A stretch of DNA of 64,000 bases, taken from NCBI RefSeq assembly GCF_000745315.1, contig NZ_JQNQ01000001.1, positions 2,480,001 through 2,544,000 of the forward strand, in the 5' to 3' direction. Under the pieces are notes generated by a model. The model worked only from the letters and a program-made list of their open reading frames with translations, searched no databases and was not told where the DNA came from. Source of the DNA: Salegentibacter sp. Hel_I_6 (lineage in GTDB: Bacteria; Bacteroidota; Bacteroidia; Flavobacteriales; Flavobacteriaceae). The position numbers and the translations under genes are program-made. Positions 7,507 to 16,381 of this stretch are shown piece by piece. Numbering within the stretch: position 1 is the first letter of the stretch; each line of letters begins with the position of its first letter.

Positions 7507-8334
7507 TTATTCTCCTAAAGCAACTCTTTCAAAAGCTACAACCTGAAGATCTGAATCTACAGATTTTACGTAAGCTGCAACGCTTTGTTTGCTGTCTTTA
7601 ATATAGTCTTGATTAACAAGAGTGTTGTCCTTAAAGTAACGTTTGATTTTACCTTTAGCGATATTGTCAAGCATTTCTTCAGGCTTTCCTTCCTGGCGAA
7701 GGGTATCTTTAGCGATCTCGATCTCTTTTTCAATTGTAGTTTGATCTACACCTTCTTCGTTAAGGGCAACTGGATTCATTGCTGCAGCTTGCATAGAAAC
7801 ATTTTTAGCAGCTTCATCAGCGCCTTCAACATTTTTAGAAAGTCCGGTTAGAACAGCAATTTTATTACCCGCGTGAATATAAGAACCTACAAATGGAGCT
7901 TCAAGAGTTTTAAAAGATCCTATCTCTATTTTTTCTCCAATTACACCGGTTTGCTCAGTTAATTTATCTTCAACTGAAATTCCGTTATAATCAGCTTTTA
8001 GCAATTCTTCTTTAGAAGAAACCTGCAAAGCGATATCAGCAAAACTATTTGCCATTTTCACGAAATCATCGTTTTTAGCAACAAAGTCGGTTTCACAGTT
8101 AAGAGAGATGATAATACCTTTAGTATTATCGTCGTTTACTTTAGCAATAGCAGCACCTTCAGCCGAATCTCTATCAGCTCTTTTAGCAGCAACTTTTTGG
8201 CCTTTTTTACGAAGTACTTCAATAGCTTTATCAAAATCACCATCTACTTCTACAAGTGCTTTTTTACAATCCATCATACCTGCACCGGTAGCTTTTCTTA
8301 ATTTGTTTACTTCTGCGGCGGTTATCTTAGCCAT
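7507..8334 (-). CDS. tsf: Translation elongation factor Ts
   Basis: A 275-residue nucleotide-exchange factor that recycles EF-Tu-GDP. The N-terminal UBA-like domain and the hallmark LRKATGAGMMDCKKAL (EF-Tu contact region) are clear. The middle of the protein contains the expected NCETDFVAKNDDF motif and the AMNP segment of the dimerisation/core domain. It is the last gene of the rplM-rpsI-rpsB-tsf unit, 88 bases after rpsB, with a terminator-like inverted repeat in that gap that could lower tsf expression relative to rpsB. Confidence 0.97.
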   Translation of the reverse strand: MAKITAAEVNKLRKATGAGMMDCKKALVEVDGDFDKAIEVLRKKGQKVAAKRADRDSAEGAAIAKVNDDNTKGIIISLNCETDFVAKNDDFVKMANSFADIALQVSSKEELLKADYNGISVEDKLTEQTGVIGEKIEIGSFKTLEAPFVGSYIHAGNKIAVLTGLSKNVEGADEAAKNVSMQAAAMNPVALNEEGVDQTTIEKEIEIAKDTLRQEGKPEEMLDNIAKGKIKRYFKDNTLVNQDYIKDSKQSVAAYVKSVDSDLQVVAFERVALGE

Positions 8335-8352
8335 AGTATTGTGTTTTATTTA

Positions 8353-8402
8353 AAAAAGTCGCTTAGAGACCAACTGTTAGGAAAGAAACTAAACGACTTT
8401 TT
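8353..8402 (-). terminator. Inverted repeat between rpsB and tsf (possible attenuator)
   Basis: Nine-base arms AAAAAGTCG (8353-8361) and CGACTTTTT (8394-8402) enclose a 32-base loop that itself holds CTTAG/CTAA complementarity. On the minus strand the second arm continues into T's. This would be a weak terminator or RNA-stability element lying in the operon; I cannot tell which. Confidence 0.45.
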
Positions 8403-8422
8403 GGATGTTATAAAATGTTATT

Positions 8423-9316
8423 TTATTCTTCTTCGTTAGATGAAGCTTTATCTAAGGTTTCTTTCTTAGATTCAAGTTTTACATCTTTTTTGGCTTCTTT
8501 CATCGCCTTTTTGTCTTCAGCATCTTTAGAAGGAGCTTCAGCCTCTGGTTGCTTTACGGCAGCCTTTGGTGCTTTAGGCTCTTTTTCTTCGTTTTCTGCT
8601 TTATCTTTTTTAGAATCTTTAGAAGCTTTTCTTTCAGAAAGACCTTCTACAATAGAATCTGCAACATAAGAAACAACTTTGTTGATAGACTTTGAAGCAT
8701 CGTCATTAGATGGAATTACGTACTCAACCTCACGAGGATCTGAGTTTGTATCAACCATAGCGAAAATTGGAATGTTTAATTTTTGAGCTTCTTTAATAGC
8801 AATGTGTTCACGAGTGATATCAACTACAAAAAGCGCTCCTGGAAGTCTGCTCATATCAGAAATTGAACCAAGGTTCTTTTCTAATTTAGCTCTTAAACGA
8901 TCTACCTGAAGACGTTCTTTTTTAGAAAGTGTATTAAAGGTACCATCTTTCTTCATTCTATCTATGGAGGCCATTTTTTTAACGGCTCTACGAATAGTTA
9001 CGAAGTTGGTAAGCATACCACCGGGCCAACGCTCGGTAATGTATGGCATGTTAGCTTTTTCAGCATGTTCAGCTACAATTTCTTTAGCTTGTTTCTTGGT
9101 AGCTACGAAAAGTATTTTTCTACCGCTGGCTGCAATTTTTGCAAGGGCATCACCTGCCTCCTGCATTTTAGCAGCACTCTTATATAAGTTGATGATGTGA
9201 ATCCCATTACGCTCCATATAAATATATGGGGCCATATTTGGATTCCATCTTCTTGTAAGGTGTCCAAAATGTACACCTGCATCAAGTAATTCTTTTACTT
9301 CTACTTTGTTTGCCAT
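8423..9316 (-). CDS. rpsB: 30S ribosomal protein S2 with long charged C-terminal tail
   Basis: A 297-residue S2. The conserved core (EVKELLDAGVHFGHLTRRWNPNMAPYIY, TERWPGGMLTNFVTIR, LPGALFVVDITREHIAIKEA, IFAMVDTNSDP) ends near residue 230. A tail of roughly 65 residues rich in Lys, Glu and Ala follows (KASKDSKKDKAENEEKEPKAPKAAV...). Such tails are seen on S2 of many Bacteroidota; the function is unknown to me. It is preceded by a 166-base leader with two hairpins, while the other intergenic gaps of the operon are short. Confidence 0.97.
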   Translation of the reverse strand: MANKVEVKELLDAGVHFGHLTRRWNPNMAPYIYMERNGIHIINLYKSAAKMQEAGDALAKIAASGRKILFVATKKQAKEIVAEHAEKANMPYITERWPGGMLTNFVTIRRAVKKMASIDRMKKDGTFNTLSKKERLQVDRLRAKLEKNLGSISDMSRLPGALFVVDITREHIAIKEAQKLNIPIFAMVDTNSDPREVEYVIPSNDDASKSINKVVSYVADSIVEGLSERKASKDSKKDKAENEEKEPKAPKAAVKQPEAEAPSKDAEDKKAMKEAKKDVKLESKKETLDKASSNEEE

Positions 9317-9360
9317 TTTTGTAATAGTTTACGTTCTGTTGAAGATAGCAACAAGTAAGT

Positions 9361-9424
9361 GGCTGTTTTTATAAACACGGCCTTACCTGTTTAGATGCTA
9401 AACTAACTTCCGCTGGCAGCGGAA
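9361..9424 (-). promoter_or_regulatory. Structured rpsB leader (candidate S2 autoregulatory RNA)
   Basis: On the minus strand, between rpsI and rpsB, there are two hairpins. One is a perfect 7-bp stem TTCCGCT/AGCGGAA with a 3-base loop at 9408-9424. The other pairs GGC...TGTTT with AAACA...GCC at 9361-9382. Neither is followed by a T-run, so they do not look like terminators. The position, directly upstream of rpsB, fits translational feedback by S2, but I cannot match it to a named leader class. Confidence 0.5.
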
Positions 9425-9482
9425 TAACAACAAAAATCTTTTTAATATTAAATGAACTTTGGAATATAGATTCCAATAAAAA

Positions 9483-9869
9483 TTAACGCTTAGAGAACTG
9501 AAATTTCTTACGGGCTTTCTTCTGTCCAAATTTCTTACGCTCTACCATTCTTGGGTCTCTGGTCATTAAACCTTCTGGTTTTAACACCGCTCTGTTCTCT
9601 GCATCCAGTTCTACCATTGCTCTTGCAAGTGCAAGACGAATAGCTTCTGCCTGTCCTGTAATACCACCACCATAAACATTTGCAGTAATGTCGAAGTTCT
9701 CGTCATTGCCGGTAAGGTTTAGGGCCTGGTTTACTTTGTAAAGTAAAGGACCTGTGGTAAAGTAGTCTTTAAGGTCTTTTTTGTTTACGCTAAATTTCCC
9801 GCTTCCTTCAGAAACGTAAACACGCGCAACCGCCGTTTTTCTACGGCCAATTTTGTGAATAACCTCCAT
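9483..9869 (-). CDS. rpsI: 30S ribosomal protein S9
   Basis: A 128-residue S9 with the standard IGRRKTAVARVYV opening, the GGGITGQAEAIRLALARAM core and the C-terminal KKFGQKKARKKFQFSKR tail that reaches the P-site tRNA (usual ending S-K-R). Its ATG overlaps the rplM stop codon by one base, so translation is coupled with L13. Confidence 0.98.
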   Translation of the reverse strand: MEVIHKIGRRKTAVARVYVSEGSGKFSVNKKDLKDYFTTGPLLYKVNQALNLTGNDENFDITANVYGGGITGQAEAIRLALARAMVELDAENRAVLKPEGLMTRDPRMVERKKFGQKKARKKFQFSKR

Positions 9870-10324
9870 TACTTAAGATCGTTTAAGTTAATAGTTTTAG
9901 GTTTTTGTGCAGTATGATCGTGATCTGTTCCTGCGTAAACCTTTAAATTTCTGAATAGGTCTGCTCCAAGTTTGTTTTTTGGTAGCATTCCTTTTACTGA
10001 TTTTTCGATTAATCTCTCAGGATTCTTTTCGAATAATTCAGCGGCTGTTAGACTTTTTTGTCCCCCAGGGTAGCCGGTGTGACGAATGTATTCTTTCGAA
10101 TCCCATTTCTTACCGGTTAAGTTGATCTTTTCTGCGTTGGTAACGATTACGTTATCACCACAATCAACGTGCGGGGTGAAGTTAGGCTTGTGCTTACCTC
10201 TTAGTAGCTTGGCTACTTTAGATGATAGGCGGCCTAGCGTCTGTCCTTCAGCATCTACGTGTACCCAATCTTTGGTCACGGTAGCCTTGTTGGCTGATAC
10301 TGTTTTGTAGCTTAATGTGTCCAC
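9869..10324 (-). CDS. rplM: 50S ribosomal protein L13
   Basis: A 151-residue L13, first gene of the operon. Diagnostic stretches: [78 protein letters not shown] (split here by readable motifs) and the C-terminal [14 protein letters not shown] strong promoter and a short hairpin leader precede it. Confidence 0.98.
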   Translation of the reverse strand: MDTLSYKTVSANKATVTKDWVHVDAEGQTLGRLSSKVAKLLRGKHKPNFTPHVDCGDNVIVTNAEKINLTGKKWDSKEYIRHTGYPGGQKSLTAAELFEKNPERLIEKSVKGMLPKNKLGADLFRNLKVYAGTDHDHTAQKPKTINLNDLK

Positions 10325-10366
10325 ACTAATTAAATTTACTTATTATTAAACATTCCATTCCTCGTT

Positions 10367-10429
10367 CCCTACATGAATCATGTCGGGAAAACGGGGTGCA
10401 AATGTACAATTATAAATTCATATAGCAAA
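10367..10429 (-). promoter_or_regulatory. rplM operon promoter and leader hairpin
   Basis: On the minus strand there is a perfect Bacteroidota promoter: TTTG (10426-10429), 19 bases, then TACATTTG (10406-10399). Transcription should start near 10392. Almost immediately afterwards the RNA can fold CCC-ACATG/CATGT-GGG with one internal mismatch and a 3-base loop (10387-10367). The hairpin lies about 45 bases upstream of the rplM start codon and may be an L13-responsive leader (inference). Confidence 0.75.
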
Positions 10430-10641
10430 TCCGAAATTAATTAATTTGTTTTGAGGAATATAGCTGTACATCAGAAATTTAGAAACTACGATCACTTTAT
10501 AAAGCAAAATTCTTTCAATGCTTCATTTTTGAGACTTTATTCCTACCTAACCTCTCTTACTTATATCGATAAAAAACACTAAACGAACGTTAAACGGCAA
10601 TTTTAATGTTAATAAAGTCATAAAGTGGAGTTTTTCTTCCG
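10430..10641. other. Gene-free stretch between divergent promoters
   Basis: With its flanks this is part of a roughly 340-base gap between rplM and the next lipoprotein gene. Apart from the two promoters annotated at its edges I see no open frame, tRNA or stable hairpin here. Confidence 0.6.
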
Positions 10642-10649
10642 TAGTTTTG
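10642..10649 (+). promoter_or_regulatory. -7 box of the lipoprotein gene
   Basis: TAGTTTTG matches the Bacteroidota TAnnTTTG -7 element, 21 bases upstream of the ATG at 10671. Because transcription would begin near 10656, the in-frame TTG at 10647 cannot be the translation start. No clear -33 TTTG is present. Confidence 0.55.
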
Positions 10650-10670
10650 TCCTCTCAAATTGATTTAGCT

Positions 10671-11258
10671 ATGAAAAACCTACTTACTTTAAAAAGCTTT
10701 TGTGCAGTCTTAGCAATGGCGCTTATAATATCCTGTGAACCTAACCAGGATCACGTTGCGGAAACTGAAGTTAATTCTTTAAATGCTACGGCAAATATTA
10801 CCCCTGAAGATCTTGAAGGAGAGTGGAAACTCTCAGTAATGGAAGCCGATACCCTGGTAGACCTTAATAATGACGGGGTTTACAATACTAATATTTTATT
10901 AGAAACCGATTGTTTTGAAACAATGGGTGTTACTTTTAATGAAAATGGAAGTATGATAACCACAAATTCTAAACTTGATTTTAAAGCCGGTGAAAGTAAT
11001 GATGATTTTAAATGCCTTTCTGGAAGAACAGATAACGGGAGCTGGGATGTTAAAAATGTGAATAACGACGAACGATTGGTTATTACGATGACTATTGATG
11101 AAACTACTCGTACCCACAGCAGGATTTTAGAAAGAACTGCCAATACGTTTGCTTTTGATATCAGTAAATTTGAATCTGAACAATATTATGGAAATCCGGA
11201 TGGGACGGATGCAGAAGAGGTTACCGTTTTATCTTTAGAATATACAAGGGTGAACTAA
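10671..11258 (+). CDS. Lipocalin-like lipoprotein, uncharacterised
   Basis: A 195-residue lipoprotein. The signal peptide ends in lipobox IISC (Cys22), followed by a polar linker. The mature part starts ITPEDLEGEWKLSVMEADTLVDLNNDG and has the layout of lipocalin-like single-domain Bacteroidota lipoproteins: GxW strand first, then beta strands with a Cys pair (LLETDCFETMGV and DDFKCLSGRTDNGSW). ATG 10671 is chosen over the upstream TTG because the -7 box overlaps that TTG. Function unknown. A strong terminator follows immediately. Confidence 0.78.
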   Translation: MKNLLTLKSFCAVLAMALIISCEPNQDHVAETEVNSLNATANITPEDLEGEWKLSVMEADTLVDLNNDGVYNTNILLETDCFETMGVTFNENGSMITTNSKLDFKAGESNDDFKCLSGRTDNGSWDVKNVNNDERLVITMTIDETTRTHSRILERTANTFAFDISKFESEQYYGNPDGTDAEEVTVLSLEYTRVN

Positions 11259-11287
11259 CCTAACCAATCTTTTTAGTGTTAGATAGA

Positions 11288-11319
11288 AAAACCTCGCAAC
11301 TTTGGTTGCGAGGTTTTTT
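11288..11319 (+). terminator. Intrinsic terminator
   Basis: ACCTCGCAAC (11291-11300) pairs with GTTGCGAGGT (11305-11314) over a 4-base loop, extended by A/T pairs and ending in a T-run. It ends the lipoprotein transcript. Confidence 0.92.
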
Positions 11320-11330
11320 ATTTTACTAGA

Positions 11331-11363
11331 GATTGCTTCAGTCGTGCCTCCATCGCAATGACG
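11331..11363. repeat. Family A repeat, single right half
   Basis: A GATTGCTTC ... CATCGCAATGACG half-unit just after the stop codon of polA (minus strand). It matches the right arm of the family A palindromes but has no left arm nearby. Confidence 0.75.
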
Positions 11364-11371
11364 GAGAAATT

Positions 11372-14203
11372 CTAATGCGCTTCCAGCCAGTTATTGCCTT
11401 CTCCCAATTCTACGTCTAAAGGGACTTCCAGTTTGTAAGCGTTTTCCATTTCAAACTGAATCATTTTCTTTACTTCTTCTACTTCATCTTTATGGGCGTC
11501 AAAAACCAATTCATCATGCACCTGAAGTAACATTTTGGTTTTGAATTTTCCTTCCGTAAGTTTTCGGTAAATATTAATCATTGCCAGTTTTATAATATCC
11601 GCTGCGCTACCCTGTATTGGGGCGTTTACCGCATTTCTTTCTGCAGCGCCACGCACTACCGCATTTTGCGAATTGATATCTTTTAAATATCGTCTTCTTC
11701 CTAAAATGGTTTGTACATAACCGTTTTCTCTGGCAAAAGCAACCTGGTCTGCAATATAACCGGTTAACTTAGGGTAAGTTTTATAATAGGTGTCAATAAG
11801 TTCTTTTGCTTCAGAACGAGATAAATTGGTCTGATTGCTTAAGCCGAAGGCTGAAACACCATAAATAATTCCAAAATTCACAGTTTTAGCGTTGCTTCTT
11901 TGCTCGCGAGTTACTTCATCTATATTTACATTAAAAACCTGGGCGGCGGTAGAAGCGTGAATATCTTTGCCTTCTTTAAAGGCTTTAATCATATTATCTT
12001 CTTCGCTAAGCGCCGCGATAATTCGTAATTCAATTTGGGAATAATCGGCAGCCAGTAGAATATGATTTTCGTCCCGCGGAACAAAAGCTTTTCTCACCTG
12101 GCGACCACGCTCGGTTCTTATCGGAATATTTTGAAGGTTGGGATTGTTGGAACTCAATCTTCCCGTAGCTGCAATAGTCTGCACATAATCGGTGTGAATT
12201 CTTCCAGTGGGCTTTTGTACCTGGTTTGGTAAAGAATCAATATACGTATTTTGCAACTTCACAAGAGCTCTAAACATTAAAACATCTTCTACTATTTTAT
12301 GCTCCTTCACCAATGCCGACAAAACATCTTCGCTGGTTGAATATTGGCCGGTTTTAGTCTTTTTGGGCTTTTTTACCAATTCCATTTTTTCAAATAGAAT
12401 AAGTCCTAATTGCTTTGGAGAACTGATTTTAAATTCTTCCCCGGCTTCTTTATAAATACTTTGCTCCAAATCTTTAATGTCACTATCCAGTGCATCAGAA
12501 AGGGATTTTAGGAAATTTTCGTCTAATTTTATGCCTTCCAGTTCCATTGCAGCAAGTATCCTAACCAGCGGGATTTCAATTTCATCAAAAAGCTTTCGGG
12601 TTTCTGCTTCTTTTAATTCCTGCTCAAAGAATTTTTTAAGCTGAAGAGTAACATCGGCATCTTCTACGCCATATTCGGTTTGCTCTTCAACCGGAACCTC
12701 CCGCATCGATTTTTGATTCTTTCCTTTTTTTCCTATTAATTCTGAGATAGGCTGCGGTGTATAATTAAGGTAAGTTTCGGCAAGTACGTCCATATTATGA
12801 CGCATATCTGGATTGATCAAATAATGCGCGATCATGGTATCGAAAAGCTTTCCTTTTATTTCAATATTATATTTTGCTAAAACCTTGATGTCATATTTAA
12901 GGTTTTGCCCAATTTTTTCAATTTTTTCATCTTCAAAAAACGGTCGCAACTCCTCAATAAGTTCTTGTGCTTTTTCGCGTTCTTCGGGAAAAGGCAGATA
13001 AAAACCTTTGCCGGGTTCCCAGGAAAATGCAATACCAACCAGCTCTGCTTCCAGCGCATTTAAACTTGTGGTTTCAGTATCAACGCAAACACTGTTTTGT
13101 TTTATTAAATTTTGAAGAAACATTTGCCTGGCCATTTTAGTATTCAGGCTTTGGTATACGTGAGCAGTATCTTTTAGAGATTTTCTTCCGCCAGAACTGG
13201 CTTCAATTTTTTCTGAATCGTCTCCTGAAAACAATGAAAATTGCCCTTCTCCGGCAGTTTTTGAAACTTTTTTAGCTGAAGGAGAATTACTAACCTGGGT
13301 TTGCTGTTGATCTTCTTCGCCGCTAAATAACTTTATAAATTGATCTTTAAGTCTTCTAAATTCAAGTTCATCAAAGATCTCCTGAACTTTATCTGAATCA
13401 GGTTGAGAAAGCTCATAATCTTCAGCGTGAAATTTCACATCACAATCGGTAAGAATGGCTGCCAATTTTTTAGAAAGAATTCCCTGCTCGGCGTGACTTT
13501 CAACTTTTTCTTTCATCTTTCCTTTTAGCTGGTCGGTATTGGCCAGCAGCTCCTCCATGCTTCCAAATTGTTTCAGGAATTTTTTGGCAGTTTTTTCGCC
13601 TACCCCGGGAAGTCCAGGGATATTATCTACGGCGTCGCCCATCATTCCAAGGAAATCTATAACCTGCTCTGGTCGCTCCACCTCAAATTTCTTTTGAACT
13701 TCGGGAATACCCCAAATTTCAATTCCGTTACCCATCCTTGCAGGGCGATACATAAAAATATTTTCGGTTACTAGTTGCGCGAAATCCTTATCTGGAGTTA
13801 CCATAAAAACCTGGTAATTTTCCTTTTCGGCTTGTTGGGCGAGGGTTCCAATAATATCATCGGCTTCCATTCCGGCTAATTCCACTACGGGAATATGCAT
13901 GGCTTTTAAAATATCCTGGATAATAGGAATCGCCTCTTTTATTGGTTCTGGCGTAGCGTCTCGGTTAGCTTTATATTCGGCAAACATCTCGGTTCTTGCC
14001 TGGCTTCCTTCTTTGTCAAAACAAACGGCAAGATGATCTGGTTTTTCCCGCCTAATTACATCAAAAAGGGAGTTGGTGAAACCCATTATTGCCGAGGTGT
14101 CAAAACCTTTGGAGTTTATCCTTGGATTTTTAATAAAAGCATAATAACCACGAAATATAAGCGCGTAAGCGTCCAGTAAAAATAAGCGTTTTTGAGCTGC
14201 CAT
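11372..14203 (-). CDS. polA: DNA polymerase I with 5' nuclease and proofreading domains
   Basis: A 943-residue three-domain Pol I. Residues 1 to about 290 form the 5' nuclease/FEN domain (FLLDAYALIFRGYYAF, DKEGSQARTEMFAEYKANR, GLPGVGEKTAKKFLKQFG). From about 355 to 540 lies the 3'-5' exonuclease with intact catalytic residues (VDTETTSL, GQNLKYDIKVL, YGVEDADVTLQL), so proofreading should be active, unlike in Taq-type enzymes. The polymerase domain occupies the rest (DYSQIELRIIAALS motif A, NFGIIYGVSAFGLS finger helix, VHDELVFDA motif C). It handles Okazaki fragment processing and repair. A 140-base gap separates it from the divergent asparaginase gene. Confidence 0.98.
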   Translation of the reverse strand: MAAQKRLFLLDAYALIFRGYYAFIKNPRINSKGFDTSAIMGFTNSLFDVIRREKPDHLAVCFDKEGSQARTEMFAEYKANRDATPEPIKEAIPIIQDILKAMHIPVVELAGMEADDIIGTLAQQAEKENYQVFMVTPDKDFAQLVTENIFMYRPARMGNGIEIWGIPEVQKKFEVERPEQVIDFLGMMGDAVDNIPGLPGVGEKTAKKFLKQFGSMEELLANTDQLKGKMKEKVESHAEQGILSKKLAAILTDCDVKFHAEDYELSQPDSDKVQEIFDELEFRRLKDQFIKLFSGEEDQQQTQVSNSPSAKKVSKTAGEGQFSLFSGDDSEKIEASSGGRKSLKDTAHVYQSLNTKMARQMFLQNLIKQNSVCVDTETTSLNALEAELVGIAFSWEPGKGFYLPFPEEREKAQELIEELRPFFEDEKIEKIGQNLKYDIKVLAKYNIEIKGKLFDTMIAHYLINPDMRHNMDVLAETYLNYTPQPISELIGKKGKNQKSMREVPVEEQTEYGVEDADVTLQLKKFFEQELKEAETRKLFDEIEIPLVRILAAMELEGIKLDENFLKSLSDALDSDIKDLEQSIYKEAGEEFKISSPKQLGLILFEKMELVKKPKKTKTGQYSTSEDVLSALVKEHKIVEDVLMFRALVKLQNTYIDSLPNQVQKPTGRIHTDYVQTIAATGRLSSNNPNLQNIPIRTERGRQVRKAFVPRDENHILLAADYSQIELRIIAALSEEDNMIKAFKEGKDIHASTAAQVFNVNIDEVTREQRSNAKTVNFGIIYGVSAFGLSNQTNLSRSEAKELIDTYYKTYPKLTGYIADQVAFARENGYVQTILGRRRYLKDINSQNAVVRGAAERNAVNAPIQGSAADIIKLAMINIYRKLTEGKFKTKMLLQVHDELVFDAHKDEVEEVKKMIQFEMENAYKLEVPLDVELGEGNNWLEAH

Positions 14204-14346
14204 CTATGTTTTTTAAAGTCTATAAAACTACAAAACTTATAGCTGCATTTAAAATGCAAGTTGTAATTTTCGGAAGTAAAAAAGGACTGTAAAATTGTTT
14301 TTGATTTTTCAATGAAATAAAAATTTCAGACTTAACACAGAAGAAG

Positions 14347-15276
14347 GTGAAAAAAATAGCATTGGCCATTCACGGCGGCGCAGGTACTTTATTAAAAGGA
14401 ATGATGACTGCGGAGAAAGAGGTTTCCTATAAAAAAACATTGGAAGCAGCGCTCAACGCTGGATACAATATTCTTGAACATAATGGAAATTCGGTAGATG
14501 CAGTTGTTGAGGCTGTAAAAATGCTGGAAGATTCTCCTCTTTTTAATGCTGGAAAAGGCAGCGTTTTTACAAACGCTGGTACGCACGAAATGGACGCAGC
14601 GATAATGAATGGCGGCAATCTTGAAGCTGGGGCGGTTTCTTTAATTAGCGGAATTAAAAATCCGGTGTTGCTGGCCAAAGATATTATGGGAAAAAGCGAG
14701 CACGTTTTCCTTGCTGGAACCGGTGCTATGGATTATGCGGAATTATTAGGCTATAAATTGGAGCCTGAAGATTATTTTTATGATGAATTTAGGTTTCAGC
14801 AGTGGCAGGAAATCAAGGATTCCGGGAATTTTCAATTAGACCACAGTGTAAAAAAAGATTCGAAATTCGGAACGGTGGGTGCCGTGGCCTGCGACTTTGG
14901 AGGCAATCTTGCTGCAGCAACTTCCACCGGGGGAATGACCAACAAAAAATTTGGCAGAATTGGGGATAGCTCGATGATTGGTGCAGGAACTTACGCCAAC
15001 AATAAAACCTGTGCTGTTTCCTGTACCGGTAGCGGGGAGTTTTTTATTCGCGCCGTGGTAGCCTACGATGTTTCCTGTCTTATAGAATTTAAAGGTTTAA
15101 GCCTAAAAGAAGCTACAGAAGAAGTAGTACAAAACCGACTTTTATCCATCGGTGGCGATGGGGGTTTAATTGCCATAGATGCTGAAGGAAATATTGCCAT
15201 GCCTTTTAATACTGAAGGAATGTACCGTGCCAGTATAGACACACAAGGCAATAGAAACATAGCAATTTATAAGTAA
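14347..15276 (+). CDS. Plant-type isoaspartyl peptidase/L-asparaginase
   Basis: A 309-residue Ntn-hydrolase. HGGAGTLLKGMM at the N-terminus and the autocleavage/nucleophile motif FGTVGAVACD (Thr176 as new N-terminus of the small subunit) are clear, followed by TSTGGMTNKKFGRIGDSSMIGAGTY. Such enzymes hydrolyse beta-aspartyl dipeptides and asparagine. Start is GTG at 14347; no upstream ATG fits. No signal peptide, so cytoplasmic. It lies next to cyanophycinase and cyanophycin synthetase genes; splitting the beta-Asp-Arg dipeptides released by cyanophycinase is the likely role (inference from context and from cyanobacterial homologues). Confidence 0.93.
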   Translation: MKKIALAIHGGAGTLLKGMMTAEKEVSYKKTLEAALNAGYNILEHNGNSVDAVVEAVKMLEDSPLFNAGKGSVFTNAGTHEMDAAIMNGGNLEAGAVSLISGIKNPVLLAKDIMGKSEHVFLAGTGAMDYAELLGYKLEPEDYFYDEFRFQQWQEIKDSGNFQLDHSVKKDSKFGTVGAVACDFGGNLAAATSTGGMTNKKFGRIGDSSMIGAGTYANNKTCAVSCTGSGEFFIRAVVAYDVSCLIEFKGLSLKEATEEVVQNRLLSIGGDGGLIAIDAEGNIAMPFNTEGMYRASIDTQGNRNIAIYK

Positions 15277-15408
15277 ACAACTTCTGGGGCAAGCCTTCTT
15301 CAATCTCAATTATCGACAAAATAACTGCATTTTTCCTGCAAGATTTTTAAACCCATTTGTGTTTTTTTAGAAAAATCCTGATTTTATATTTTTTCCATTT
15401 TCCCCGGT

Positions 15409-16266
15409 TTAGTCTATAAAACTTTTGGAAGAAGCCATCACCCTAATTTCCCGTTCTTTTAGATAATAACTATCTCCATCTGAAAGAACGTGCGTAATAA
15501 GGTTCGTCATAGTTAGGGGGGTTCCTTCCTTAAGCCTTGCGAAGTTATTGTGTTTCAGTTTTCCTGGATCAAAAACAATCACCATTCCCGAACCAATAAT
15601 GTCGCATTCGTTTCCATTTTTAATAACAATGCCGGTGTCTTCCGCCAGTCCAAAACCAATAAGTTCGGGGAATCTTGCTACAGCTTCAGATAATCTTCCA
15701 AAGCGTCCGCGTTGTATAAAGTGAGTGTCTATAATAAGTTGGGGGATAAGGTTAAGTCCTTCGCGCAATTTAATCGCGCCTTTAATAAAAGATTCTTTAC
15801 TGCTACCGCCGGTTATCATTTCTTTAGACATACACATAGCGCCAGCACTGGTTCCTGCCAGTACAAAGTTTTCTTCGTGGTAACGTTTTGCAAGTAAATC
15901 GTGAAAAAGGGTTCCTTTAATATTTCTGGTGATTTTATATTGATTTCCGCCAGAAAACATCACACAATCTGCTTCTTTCAGCAAGCTTAAATTTTCTTCA
16001 GAATTTGCTTCTTCTTTTGAGCCTATATAAAGGTGGGATACATTATTACAGCCCAACCTTTCAAAAGCATCCAGATAGCTTTGTCCTACTTCTTCAGGTA
16101 TACCAGAAGCTGTAGTGATTATGAGTATTCGTGAGCCATTTCCGCCACTTTCGTAAACTACACGAGAGAGAATTCCCTGGCTTATGTAATCCAGTCTAAA
16201 TCGGTCTGCTCTATGGAAGCCTTTATCTTCATTTCCACCAATGGGTATTAAAGTTCCTTTAATCAT
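15409..16266 (-). CDS. cphB: Cyanophycinase (peptidase family S51)
   Basis: A 285-residue serine peptidase that cuts cyanophycin, multi-L-arginyl-poly-L-aspartate, into beta-Asp-Arg dipeptides. Key motifs: GTLIPIGGNEDKG (residues 4-16), FSGGNQYKI (104-112) and the nucleophile elbow GTSAGAMCMS with Ser140. A downstream DTHFIQRGRFGRLSEA block fits the family. No signal peptide, so the intracellular form is expected. It is divergent from cphA, with about 115 bases between the two coding starts for regulatory sites. The alternative, a peptidase E-like dipeptidase, is less likely because of the GGNQ and HFIQRGRFGRL blocks. Confidence 0.93.
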   Translation of the reverse strand: MIKGTLIPIGGNEDKGFHRADRFRLDYISQGILSRVVYESGGNGSRILIITTASGIPEEVGQSYLDAFERLGCNNVSHLYIGSKEEANSEENLSLLKEADCVMFSGGNQYKITRNIKGTLFHDLLAKRYHEENFVLAGTSAGAMCMSKEMITGGSSKESFIKGAIKLREGLNLIPQLIIDTHFIQRGRFGRLSEAVARFPELIGFGLAEDTGIVIKNGNECDIIGSGMVIVFDPGKLKHNNFARLKEGTPLTMTNLITHVLSDGDSYYLKEREIRVMASSKSFID

Positions 16267-16381
16267 ATTCAGTTTATAATTAGCCGTAAAAGTAACTTAT
16301 ATATGTCCGGCTTCAAATATTACGTACATTTAAATGCGGCTAAGAACAGGGCGCCAAAAAGATAATAACAGAAGTAATTTT

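Noticed and set aside
16334..16381. Upstream ATG as the start of cphA
   Set aside because: The first 16 residues are unlike the family and the ATG at 16382 begins the conserved MKIREI sequence.
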